Assembly: GCA_964016985.1 (NCBI GenBank)
Contig: OZ024827.1
Span: forward strand, 80,737,835-80,801,834
Reading direction: 5' to 3'
From: Anodontia alba
Lineage: Eukaryota > Mollusca > Bivalvia > Lucinida > Lucinidae
DNA: 64,000 nucleotides
The notes under the pieces were generated by a model, which saw nothing but the letters and a program-made list of their open reading frames with translations, did not search any database and was not told the origin of the DNA. Positions 40,481 to 51,400 of this stretch are shown one piece after another (the first letter of the stretch is position 1; each line of letters begins with the position of its first letter). Made by a program: the position numbers and the translations under genes.

Positions 40481-40693
40481 TTAACCCTTAAAGCGCCAAG
40501 AAAAACTGCATCTGAAAATGTCGTCTGTTTATGTCGTCTGCTGAATATTCTTGGAGACTTTTCAAACCTATTTTTGCATACAGGCAAACAGTGTGGACCC
40601 TGATCAGACTGCTCCTTTATCTGGGTCCACATTGTTTGCAAAAATGACTTTTAAAATCACAAGCAGATGACAAAGCAGACGACAATAGGTTAA
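40481..40693. mobile_element. P1 MITE copy
   Basis: It starts TTAACCCTTAAAGCGCCAAG and ends in a shortened GACAATAGGTTAA. The central hairpin has lost part of one arm. Confidence 0.78.
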
Positions 40694-41104
40694 ATAAAAA
40701 TCTAAAAGGTTGCCTTTGGAAACACAGAACACACAAAAGAATGAAGACCAGTCTCAGTTTCTTTAAGTCTCTTCATACACAGCAATCCTATATAATGGGG
40801 CGGGCCTCCCCTCTTGCCCTCTCTTGCCGCCCCTCTGCCCTTTTGAAGCTGCCATCTGCCTTATTTCAACTCCAGATATAAAACCCTACATTTTGCTAAA
40901 ATTTCATGCAAATCGGACAAATGGGATTATATTTTGTAACATGTCATGATACTTAGCATATCATATTTGACACATGGTGCCCTCATTCTTGTATGACTGC
41001 ACAGAAAGTGCCCTACCCGGTACCCCTCTGCCCTAAAATCCTAGCTGGAGCACTGGCAATGTACTTTGCGAGGCTGCGTACACCCCCTAGCACCAGCTTA
41101 AGCA

Positions 41105-42000
41105 GTACTTGATTTTCAAAGTTACCAGAATGGGCTCAATGATCCCAAAGGAAATAAAAATATACTCTGCTTTGTTTTATGACCACCACATGGCACTTAA
41201 CACCAGCTGCAATGAATCTAAAAGGTTGCTTTGGAAACAAAAGAACACACAAAAGAACAACAATCAGAGATTCAGTTTTACTAAGTTTCTTCATATACAG
41301 CAATATAGGGATCAAACATGGTTTTTCATGCATTAACATTCGCCAGGTCCCATGGGAGGTGTTGAAAACCGAGACCGAAGGCCGTGGTTTTCAACACCTC
41401 CCAAGGGACCTGGCAAATGTAAATGCATTGAAAAACCATGTTTGATCACTATTATTGCATAAAACTGAAAACATTTGCTACATTTCGCATTATTTCTTGC
41501 ACTATTTTGTTTCACCTTTTCACAGCTGTCTCGCGAACGTAATTTCTATGGACTATGCCTGTTCTAGGGCCGGGCAGTACAAATCTCGTAACGGCCACAA
41601 ATCTGTGGCTCCGGTACGATCATATTGAAAGTTGCGTAGCCGTGCATTAACAGCACGTGAATTGCTTTGTTAATACATGGCTTTTTGCAGGTTAATGCAT
41701 GGCTGTTAACGTGCGGCGCTGCTTTTTATGCAATAATGTAGTTTGTGGGTTGCATACAGTCCCTATCATCGGTGTAAGTAGTTTTTCATTTTCAAAGTAA
41801 CCAGAATGGGCTCAATGATCCCAAAAGAAATAAAAATATAATCTGCACATTTTAGGGCTGCCACACAGCACTTACCACTAGCTGCAGTGAAGTAAAATAA
41901 AAGTCTAAAAGGTTGCCTTAGGAAACACAGGACACACAAAAGAACAGTATTCTGAGACTCAGTTTTATTATGTCTTTTCATATACACTCTTCATATAAAG
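41105..42000. repeat. Direct repeat pair flanking MITE M
   Basis: 41105-41300 and 41762-42000 share 'accagaatgggctcaatgat', 'aaagaaataaaaatata'-like and 'gaacacacaaaagaacaa'-like blocks. Related pieces are at 40693-40800 and, reversed, at 1-110. Confidence 0.72.
41305..41738. mobile_element. MITE M, inverted second copy
   Basis: The hairpin at 41308-41448 is followed by the reverse complement of the 5160-5440 body, including 'gtctcgcgaacgtaattt'. It lies between two direct copies of a roughly 200-bp repeat (41105-41300 and 41762-42000). Confidence 0.84.
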
Positions 42001-42294
42001 TCAAGGCTATTGCATTTTTCCAATTTTATTCTCATTTCAGTTTGAAACAAGGCACATCCTTGGGGTGAGATATAAGATGACATATCTAACTAAAATATGA
42101 AAGACATAATACGCCATTCAACAGGTAATCAAATCAACTTACAACAACATAAATCTTCAACACAAGCAAACAGTGAATAACAAGATCAAATTACTCCATA
42201 GAGAAGTTTGATCAAAGCCTACACTGTCTGACATTCAGTCTGTAATTCTTTTTTTTTTTTTTTTTTTTTTACACTTGTAGTCCAATTGGCCAGT

Positions 42295-42539
42295 TTAACC
42301 CTTAAAATGACCAGAAAACCTGCACCTGAAAATGTTGTCTCTTCATGTTGTCTGCTGAATATTCTTGCAAACTTTTCAAACCTATTTTTGCATACAGGCA
42401 AACAGTGTGGACCCTGATCAGACTGCTCCTATAGGAGCAGTCTGATCTGGGTCCACACTGTTTGCAAAAATGTCTTTTAAAATCACAAGCATATCACCAA
42501 GCAGAGGACAATTATTGTGATTGGCAGTTTAAGGGTTAA
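42295..42539. mobile_element. P1 MITE copy
   Basis: TTAACCCTTAAAATGACC start and AGTTTAAGGGTTAA end. The central palindrome at about 42396-42466 is almost perfect around CTCCTATAGGAG. Confidence 0.84.
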
Positions 42540-42559
42540 ATTTTAGGATAAGTAAGATA

Positions 42560-43090
42560 AGAAGTTAAAAAGATATTAGCGCATTCAAGGTATCAAAGTC
42601 ATTAAATATTTAGGGTAATTTATCCCGAAAAGAGAGCCAAATCACTTTGAGAACACTTAACATCTTTGCAAATCTTAACAACAAAGACACAGACCAGCAT
42701 AACACAGGCACATAGTCTGGTCAGGTTTTTCAATTTTGGTAAACATAATCTGAACCTTCTGGAATTAATATGACATGTAGGGCAGTAAAAGGACCCTTAT
42801 GAAATATGTGAGCATCAAATCCCAGAACTTCCTGTATCTGTGCAGTGGGATTGGGGTCTTTTCAGTCTGAATATATTCTACAGTATCCAACAATTTCATA
42901 AGCAGACAATGAAGTCGCTAGTCAGACTGCACAGACTGATCTGGGTGTTTGTTGCCCAGATATGTTATAATGGTCCTTTTCTAGATAGTGCCTCATACAG
43001 TAAACAATAAAAAAAATTGTCCAGCCTGTGCCAATGTGCAGCTCTTTGCTTATGTCATTTGTGATTAGCACTTAGTAGGCTGTGGGTAAT
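42560..43090. other. Intergenic sequence, little recognised
   Basis: Only weak traces of the ACAGTGTAGACC palindrome family (near 42900-42950). It ends in an A-run and T-run pair at 43092-43124. Confidence 0.5.
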
Positions 43091-43109
43091 CCAAAAAAAA
43101 AAAAAAAAA

Positions 43110-43250
43110 AAATTTTTTTTTTTTCTTATTTTTTCCAGAAAACAGGATTTGACATTTCAAATGTCAAATCCTATTTTCTGGAAAAAATAAGAAACAATAT
43201 TCAGAACTGTTGTCTGCTGAATTTTTTGCCAGCATAAGCGTTAATGTTAG
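43110..43250. mobile_element. MITE family I hairpin
   Basis: Arms 'ttttttccagaaaacaggat' and 'atcctattttctggaaaaa' around GACATTTCAAATGTC. Related hairpins are at 44050-44225, 44275-44465, 46968-47135 and 57945-58080. Confidence 0.75.
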
Positions 43251-43580
43251 TAAGGATCCAGGACAGCCTGCATTTCTGCTACCTGCTGGCAGTGGTGGTG
43301 AGGCCCTTTCAACAGTATTTCAGTTATACTGGGTCAATTCACCAAATGGAAAAAAAATTGTCATGAGCTGTCTATGTGACTCTATATCCCTACATTGTGT
43401 TCCAAAACAGCAGCTGCCCTGACCAAAGTGTATGCCTGCATAAGCTGGCTGGAGTCTTTGCTATGCATAAATGTCCCTTTGTGTCCTTTCTCAATAATGC
43501 ATTTCATAGAATATACAGTACCTATCAAAATGCTAGAGAAAATTTTAAATAAAACAGAGGCACAAAATGCAAAAGAGTAC

Positions 43581-43814
43581 TTAACCCTGAAAACACCAAG
43601 AAAACCTGCATCTGAAAATGCCGTCTGTTTATGTCGTCTGCTGAATATTCTTGCAAACTTTCCAAACCTATTTTTGCATACAGGCAAACAGTGTGGACCC
43701 TGATCAGACTGCTCCTAGAGGAGCAGTCTGATCTGGGTCCACACTGTTTGCAAAAAAAATGACTTTTAAAATCACAAGCAGATGACATAGCAGACGACAA
43801 TTGTTGTGGGTTAA
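43581..43814. mobile_element. P1 MITE copy
   Basis: TTAACCCTGAAAACACCAAG start and TTGTGGGTTAA end. The centre is CTCCTAGAGGAG within the GTGTGGACC palindrome. Confidence 0.82.
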
Positions 43815-44049
43815 TATACTAGCAGGCAGCAAAGGTCTAGATCAGCCTGTTCAAATACTGAGCAGGGACAGAGTTCTACATCAGGTGTTCTTTCAGCCAG
43901 AAAAAAAGATTTATTTATAAAAAAGAAAAATAAAAAAAACATGTTGTAAGTACTCATTAGAAGTGGACTGCTTAAAAAAAGGTTTGCATAAACTTGTCCA
44001 CTTATTGTAATGCTACCTTTACCTTTCTATACGCAAATTCAGCAAGCAA

Positions 44050-44465
44050 CAAAACAATTATATTTTATTGTTTTTTCCCAGAAAATGGGCTTTCACATTT
44101 CATGCAAATTGTATCAAAATTTGCATGTAAAGAGGAAGCCTATTTTCTCAGAAAACTATTTTCTGGGAAAAATAAGAAAAATACTTTGAAATGCTGTCAG
44201 CTGAATTTTTTACCCAGATACTAAGTGTAAACTATAAGGTATGACTACAGAAGAAAGCATTGTTACCACTTTGCATGCTGGGTAAAAATTTCAGCAGAAA
44301 ACATTTTGAAATATTTTTCTTATTTTTCCCGGAAAAAGAGGGTTTGATATATTATGCAAATTGTCTTCTTAGGAGACCATTTGCATGAAATGACAAAACC
44401 TGCCTTTTGGGAAAAATATTTTAATAAATCACCTGCTGAAAATTTTACCCAGCATGCAAAGAATT
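44050..44465. mobile_element. Two MITE family I hairpins
   Basis: 44050-44225 and 44275-44465 each carry 'ttattttttcccagaaaa'-type arms, a 'catgcaaatt' stem and 'cagctgaattttttaccca'-type ends. Confidence 0.72.
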
Positions 44466-44570
44466 AAATGTTGTGGTGTAATTCAAATGTTGATGCAAGC
44501 AATTTTTATTACAACCAACATATGATAGAGGTAATGAAAGACTGCAAAACTAGTATAAATAGTTTGATAA

Positions 44571-44795
44571 ATGAGCCAGCGCATGACAAAACCAACAAAA
44601 TGGCATGCCCCTCCAGCGAAGTCTCCGATCAGCCTGAGCATCCGTTCAGTCTGATCAGAGTCTTTGCTGTCCGCATAAAGAAACTATCCATTGAGCACAC
44701 AGCAAAGACTGATCAGACTGGACGGATGTCCAGGCTGATCTGAGTCTTTGCTGGGATACATGCCATTTTGTTGGTCTTGTCATGCGCTGGCTCAA
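44571..44795. mobile_element. MITE family C copy
   Basis: 'gagccagcgcatgacaaaac' start and 'cttgtcatgcgctggctc' end, the best-preserved terminal repeats of the family in this window. Confidence 0.84.
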
Positions 44796-45199
44796 ATACC
44801 ATATTTACCCTGAGTATTGGGACAACTCAACTCCTTACACTACTTGTCAAAAAAATTTGGAAAGGTCTATTCTACTACTTCTTGATGTGTTTAAAATATT
44901 GCTGGACGAGTGGCAAACAGTGTAGAACCTGATCAGATGCCACATTCTGTGACATTTGATCTGGGTCTGCACTGTTTGCTAAAGCCTATCTGTCCCAGTA
45001 TTTAAGTATATTACAGTACATGATAAACAGCAGATTTCAGATAAAAGATGCTTCATAAGATAGCATGACCAATGTTTGGACACAGTATTTTAATTTCACA
45101 AAATAACTAACAGCAAAGAACCAAGACAGACTACACCAACAATGCACCCTGATCTGTCCCTTTACGATTCATACATATCACAGACATTCTCGTATATGA

Positions 45200-45412
45200 G
45201 GATGATGGTTTGTTATTTTACGTCCCTTTCAACAGCCTTTCATTATTATCCTTCCATCGTCTCAATATGACTTAACAATGTACGGATGATAATGATAGGT
45301 TCTATGCAATGAACCTCCATACAGTTGTGAGCTTAATTCTGCCTCAAGCTAGATTCCAACCCGGATCTTGTCATCTGAAGTCTGGAGCACCAACCACTCA
45401 GCCACCCGGACA
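45200..45412 (-). mobile_element. SINE family 2 copy
   Basis: It runs from GATGATGG through 'tttacgtccctttcaacag' and 'gatgataatgataggttct' to a head with 'gattccaacccggatcttg'. The B-box region is recognisable on the minus strand. Confidence 0.74.
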
Positions 45413-45508
45413 CTTCTTTCTTGTACATGTATTATTACCCTAAATATTCTGACACTTAATATTTTATGATACATATCCTAAAAATTAAACAAATCCATTT
45501 TACTACCT

Positions 45509-45752
45509 GGGCCCAGTTGTTCAAAGCTAACGATGTCGTTAGTTAACGATTCGTTAAAATTTACATTGAGTGATAGCAAATATTCTGAAATTTTTTGCTG
45601 AAAAAATGTGAGCAGCTTTTGCCCTGCAAAAGCTACTCACATTTTTTCAGCAAAAAATATCAGAATATTGTATATTGAATCTGCTAAAACAGTTAACGAA
45701 ATGACCCTTAACGAGCTCATTAAGCTAACGACACTTTGAACAACTGGACCCT
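45509..45752. mobile_element. MITE family F (GGGCCCAGTTGTTCAAAG ends)
   Basis: Ends GGGCCCAGTTGTTCAAAG and CTTTGAACAACTGGACCC, with nested 'gttagttaacgattcgttaa' and a central 'tgctgaaaaaatgtgagcag' fold-back. Other copies are at 46735-46958, 55220-55446 and 56170-56403, all close to or inside the zinc-finger gene. Confidence 0.85.
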
Positions 45753-45907
45753 GGTGATGTGTCTAAAATTGTCCACTGAATAATGTACACCCTGATAAAA
45801 TGTGGCATTTTGCAGGATCTAAACTGGGTCTGCACTTGTAGCTCAGGCATAACTGTCCAAATATTTAGGGTATATACAGAATATGGCTCAAATAAGTTGT
45901 ATCACAC

Positions 45908-46108
45908 ACATGATGATGATGATGATGATGGTAATGTTTTACATCTCTAGTATATTACTTCAGTCATACGTAGACAATGGAAGAATGGCAATGGAAGGCT
46001 CTGTGCAATGAAGCAGTCACGAGCTGAATTTCTCTTCCAGTGGGATTTGAACCTGGGACCTCCAGATCTGGTCAGGAGTGCTAGCCACTCGGCACCTCGA
46101 CACTTTTC
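45908..46108 (-). mobile_element. SINE family 2 copy
   Basis: It starts with six GAT repeats and ends in a tRNA-like head containing 'gggatttgaacctgggacct', a good B box on the minus strand. It lies only about 500 bp from the 45200 copy, in the same orientation. Confidence 0.76.
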
Positions 46109-46463
46109 ACACAAATAAGGAACTTGACTTGTATGTTAACAGCTGTGTTGGATGTCAGTCTGCACAGTCTGGTGATCTGATCAGTGCCATTTATTTTCTT
46201 TACTTTTTTACAGTAACTCTGAAGATTCTCATAGTTTTAAATAAGAGGGGTATCTAGATATGCATTTTTTTTTTCTTCTTCACAAAAATATAGACTGAAC
46301 CATTCAGGGTGTTCAATGGAAGTGCCATAAAACATATATTGTGGGTACTCTCATTAGAGGTACCTTGCCAAGATGCTTCTAAAGTGTAGCTAAAATGAGC
46401 AGTATGTTTTTTACAGAGAACTAGAGTAAATTATCCCGTAATTATTATTATTATTACTCTGCC

Positions 46464-46658
46464 TTAACCCTTGTCATGCTGAATAAATTAAGATGCCCCA
46501 CCCACTTCTAATTCTCAGCCAATCAGTACTTGATCCAGATTGTTGATACAAATTTTCATAATGACAAACAGTGCAGATGCAGATCAGAAGCCAACTGATC
46601 GGGAGCTACACTGTTTGCAAAGACAGTGTATATCCGTGTTCAGCAGGACTAAGGTTAA
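46464..46658. mobile_element. P2 MITE copy
   Basis: TTAACCCTTGTCATGCTGAA start and GGACTAAGGTTAA end. Part of the central loop is deleted. Confidence 0.8.
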
Positions 46659-46734
46659 CAACCCTCTGTGACTTGCTGTAAGAAAAATGAAATGTTCTGA
46701 TCTGACTGCACTTTCCTTTAAAGCTTAGCACTCT

Positions 46735-46958
46735 GGGCCCAGTTGTTCAAAGTGTCGTTAACTTAACGAGCTCGTTAAGGGTCATTTCATTAACTGTTTT
46801 AGCGGATTCAATATACAATATTCTGATATTTTTTGCGAAAAAAAGCTACTCACATTTTTTTCAGCAAAAACTTTTCAGCGTAATTGTGTACCACTCGATA
46901 TAAATTTTAACAAATCGTTAACTAACGATGTCGTTAGCTTTGAACAACTGGGCCCTGG
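46735..46958. mobile_element. MITE family F copy
   Basis: Same ends and inner fold-back as the 45509 copy but in the opposite internal orientation. It lies 0.6 kb downstream of the zinc-finger gene stop codon. Confidence 0.83.
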
Positions 46959-46967
46959 ATAAAATTT

Positions 46968-47135
46968 CCAGCAGATGACATCTTGAAATATTTTTCTTAT
47001 TTCTCCCAGAAAACTGGATTTGACTTTTCATGCAAACTGTCTCCAATGGAGACAGTCTGCATGAAATGTCAAATCCTGTTTTCTGGGAAAAATAAGAAAA
47101 ATAATAATTTGTCCTCTGCTGAATTAGCCATGAGT
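46968..47135. mobile_element. MITE family I copy
   Basis: Fold-back of 'tcttatttctcccagaaaac' with 'gttttctgggaaaaataaga' around GTCTCCAATGGAGAC. Confidence 0.78.
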
Positions 47136-47536
47136 GGCATAAAGGTTAACTGTTTGCTTAACTTTTCAGTGCCCTTTTTGTGTGATATTGCTTATTATTA
47201 TTACATATTAGCCCAACATGAGAAAAGAGTCATTATGTTATATGCTGAAAGAAAAGGCCCAGATCAGCCTGTGCATTTGCAAAGTCTCAGGGCTTTGGCT
47301 GTTTGCATTATATATTCTGGAAAATCTAACCATTCTGGTAAGTGGCCATCTGGTATGTGTTCAACAATGGCCCCGATCAGACTGTGCAGATCGGCATGGT
47401 GATCTGGGTTATTACTTTTCAGATAAGACCTATTTCTCAAGTTGCAGCCAATAAAATTACACGTGCAGAGAAATGCACTGATTTGTTGTTGTTTTTTTTT
47501 GTTTTTTTTTTCTCAAAAATACAGCGCAAGTCTGTT

Positions 47537-48461
47537 TCACACTAAGTCTCCAGTTGGATGGCCTGATACTAAAATATTAGACTGTATCTGCTGAGCAAGT
47601 TCCACACTATCAACCCCTTCTGTGACCTCTACCAAGGTCACACCTTGCTGGTCGCTAGCACTGCCCTCCCTTGACAACTCTTCACTCTCTGGCAAGTGGA
47701 ATGTTATAGTATGAGTCACACCTTCTTGTTCTTCAGTCACTACTGTAGTCTGTATATCATCTTTTCCCTGAACTATTTCCTGAACTGTAGCACCTTCATT
47801 TGTTTCCACAGTCTGCTGAGCATTCTGAGAAATTGCATTTAAGGCTGAGAAAATCAGCTGAGCTGCTGCAACATCTGACTGAACTAAACCTTCATAATTA
47901 CTTAATTTAGCAAGATCTTCTTCACTTATAACATTTTCCCCATCTTCATTTGTTTCAACCTGCATCTCTACCTGCATGACCTGTGGGTTGCTTGGCAACT
48001 GTATAACCTGTGGTTCAGAATTAGCACTATCTACATTGGTGGCTTGTAGAGTAATGATTTGTGACTGAGGTTCACTGTTTTGGGGTTGTAGCTGCTGCAG
48101 AAGGCTGGGATGAACACTTATACTGGCAATATGAGGTTTAACGGCTGACTTCTGTCGCCTTGTTCTTATAGCTCTTTGACCTATTTGTACTCCAGGTTCT
48201 AGTGTCTCAACTAGACCATTTTTGTGATCCTGTAGATGGTTATCAAAATATGCTTTGTTTAATGTCCGATATAAACACAAATGACAGTGATACACACCAT
48301 CCTGTCCCGGATGTTTGTTTTTTATGTGAACTTTTAGAGATATAGCCTGAATACAAGTATAAGGACAATGTGGGCATTTATAAGGTCTTTGCCCTGTATG
48401 ACGCATCTTGTGACGGCGCAGTGAATTGTGGTCCCCACTGGCATATGAGCAGACATCACAC
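47537..48461 (-). CDS. Zinc-finger gene, last exon (fingers 9-11 and C-terminus)
   Basis: Acceptor TTTCAG at 48463-48462. It encodes finger 9 (CDVCSYASGDHNSLRRHKMR plus H), a TGQRP linker, finger 10 (YKCPHCPYTCIQAISLKVHI plus KNKH) and finger 11 (YHCHLCLYRTLNKAYFDNHL plus QDH). About 190 residues rich in Q, E, V and S follow. The stop is TGA at 47539-47537. I saw no clear AATAAA downstream before the next repeats. Confidence 0.92.
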
Positions 48462-51400
48462 CTGAAACAAGAACAATTAGGTACACTGAGAAACCAATTC
48501 AGTCTAATAAATTCACACTGATTCACTCAATCAATACACTGAAATGGAGATTTCAAGTCTACTTAGTCTTTACCTTTCTCTGGGCTAATTCAACAAATGA
48601 CAAATTGACAATTTGCATGAAATGTCAAAACCTGTTTTCTGAGACAATCATAGCTCCACATACGAGGTATGATCAAGAAGTTTTCAGCCTAATATACTTA
48701 GAATGAATAAATTAAAATGAAACCCCAATCAGTTGATTAATTTAGAATGAATAAATTGAAATGCAACCCCAGTCAGTTGATAAATTTATCTTATTCAACA
48801 TCTTTGGTAGAAGGAATCAAATTTAAAAGCTACTGATTTCAGTAATTCACTGCAAACAGGGGAAAGGTGTGTTAAACTGAGAAAATGGACAAAGTTGAAG
48901 TTAGAGCAGTCATAAAGTAATTTTGTAGGCTTGTCCCCAAAGGAAATTGATGGCAACATCATTAAAACCCTTGGGGGCTACTACAGACAAAAATTTTAAG
49001 CTTGTGCACAGTCTGATTATATGTGACAGGAGAAGAAGCCTGCAGGTATAGCTGGGCAAATAGGCATAAGTTTGGGGCAGTTCAGTCTTTCGACCAATAA
49101 ATTAACAATGTCCAAGGTCTCAGCTACCAGTAGATGGGCCCCCAGAATGTTGACCAAGGATAAGAAGAAGAGTAGGCTTGATATTTCTAAGTATCTCCTG
49201 TCTCTCTATGAAAATAGCCCTGAGGAATTTATGCATCAAGTTGTGACCCAAGATGAGACTTGTGTTCATCATTTTGATCCTGAGCCAAAACACAGAATAT
49301 GCAATGGAAGCACCCTGGCTCACCCACTCCAAAAGTCAGAGAGTTCGCCAGCAGTGACGGTGACAGCCTCTATCTTTTGGGATAGTCACGGTGTTATGAT
49401 GGTAAATTATCCTGAGGAAGGACGCCCTATAGATGGTACAAATTATGCAGAAGAACTAAGGTGGCTGCATCAGGAGATTGTGAAGAAAAGAAGAGGAAAG
49501 TTGACTTGAGGTGTTCTGCTCTTGCAAGATAATGCATCGGCCCACATCACTCAAGTTGCTATGGTTGCTGAGGCTCCAGATTTAGCCTCTTTGGACTTGT
49601 ATCTGTTTCCAAATCTGAAAACTAACTTTTGTGGTAGGAATTTTGGAAGCAATGACGGGTCATAGATGCTGTGGATGAGTACTTGGGGGACCAGGAAGAA
49701 GGCTTCTATTTTGAAGGGAAAAGCAAACTGGAACAGCTTTGGAGAAAGTGCATCGAGGCAAAAGAGATTATATTGAGAAATAATATCACAATTTCTGCTC
49801 TTGGTCATTCCCAAAGTCCAGATGCCAAGAACTTTTAGATTGTCCCTCATAAGGTGTATTTTTCAACCAAAAAGTATTGACAGTTTTCTTATTTCTCTAG
49901 AAAAACATATGTTGTGGGTACTCATTAGAAGTGCCTCATTGAGGCACTTCTAATGAGTACCCACAACATATGTTTTTGTTGAGAAATAAGGAAACTATTA
50001 TGTTGTACTGTCAGTACCAATATACCATAATAATTTAAATATTCAGGCACCTTAACTACTTACAGAACTTATCCTAAAATTCCAATTAATTCATTATTGC
50101 TACTGACAATGTCTTGTGGGTACTCATTAGAAGCGCCTCAATAATACTGGCATTTAAATACAAAGTATGTGACTTTGTCCTCGAATTTCTGTTTGAGGGT
50201 GGTACTGTATACATAGATAATCATATGGCATTTTTCATATCATACCCCATATCAGCCCAAGATATCTGTATCAGCCCGAGGGTTGATAAGAGCCGAGGGC
50301 TGATAAGAGCCGAGGGCTGATATGGGGTATGAAATGAAGAATGCCGTATCTTAATCTATTTATCATATATACTTTCAAACAGTTTTCCTTAAACCAATCT
50401 CAAAATTTTGTTGGGTTGTTGTTTACACTTTAAACCTATGCTCAAAACAAAGTAAAGTTCTAAGTACTAGTTAAAGACAAAGAACATGTAAAATCCAATA
50501 TTAGTTGGCCTTGATCAAACTTTTCTTAATGATAAGAAATTTATATGTAAACATAACCTAGCAGCTGGTCCGCAATCGCCTCCATTGTCTTTTCACCCAT
50601 ATTTAATTTTTCTCAAATCGAGGGTTGAGCGCAAGACTAGTGTAAGTCAGACGGTTGTTTTTCCCCAAACCTGATCTCCTCACCATGAAGGCGTTATGAA
50701 GATTACAACATTTCTTTCTGTAAACAATGAAAATTTAGGTGCCATTGCTCGTATGAGCAATGGCACCTAAATTTGCATTGTTTACAAAGGGGTCCAAGTT
50801 GCCCCTAAACAAGGGTTTCAAAAATATGTTTGAGTTACTATAGTCTTGCGCTCAACCCTCGAAATACTGTGTTTCTTTTATGACTTCATATTGTTTATTT
50901 ACTAAATGAATATCAAAAGAATAACTGCAAAAGGCCACTGTCTGTCAACAGGAAGACTGACCAGTGATCTGACAATTGTGACCTCAGAGGTATGATATGG
51001 CCTTTAGGTTGTAATAAAGGGTGGGGGTGGGGGGAGGGGGGGGGGCAATAATAATTACAGCAGGATTACTTATTGTTTGTAGCAGTTGGAGTTTACGCCC
51101 AGTCAATGCTGTTAAGATCATATCAGCCCAATCAGTTAACCTAGTCACACTTTTCCTGAACAAGCTTAGTCCTCTTAGTGGTTAACCAGTACTTGTGCAG
51201 ATATTTTCGCCAGTAACTGACAACAACCCTTCTTGAATCAGCGTAAAGGGTAGAATGACTAGATTTTATTTTAATCAATCTCTATGAAAGTTATGTGGCC
51301 AATCTGAGATTCAAACATGCTACCTCTGGATCTGCAGTCAGCTGTGCTATCAATTGGGATGTGGAGCCCAGTCTCACTTACTTGAACGGCTTCTCTTGTG

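Noticed and set aside
43210..43422. Plus-strand 70-codon frame (DPGQPAFLLPAGSGGEALST)
   Set aside because: It looks somewhat protein-like but lacks supporting splice partners or a known motif, and it begins inside a MITE family I hairpin. Insufficient evidence.
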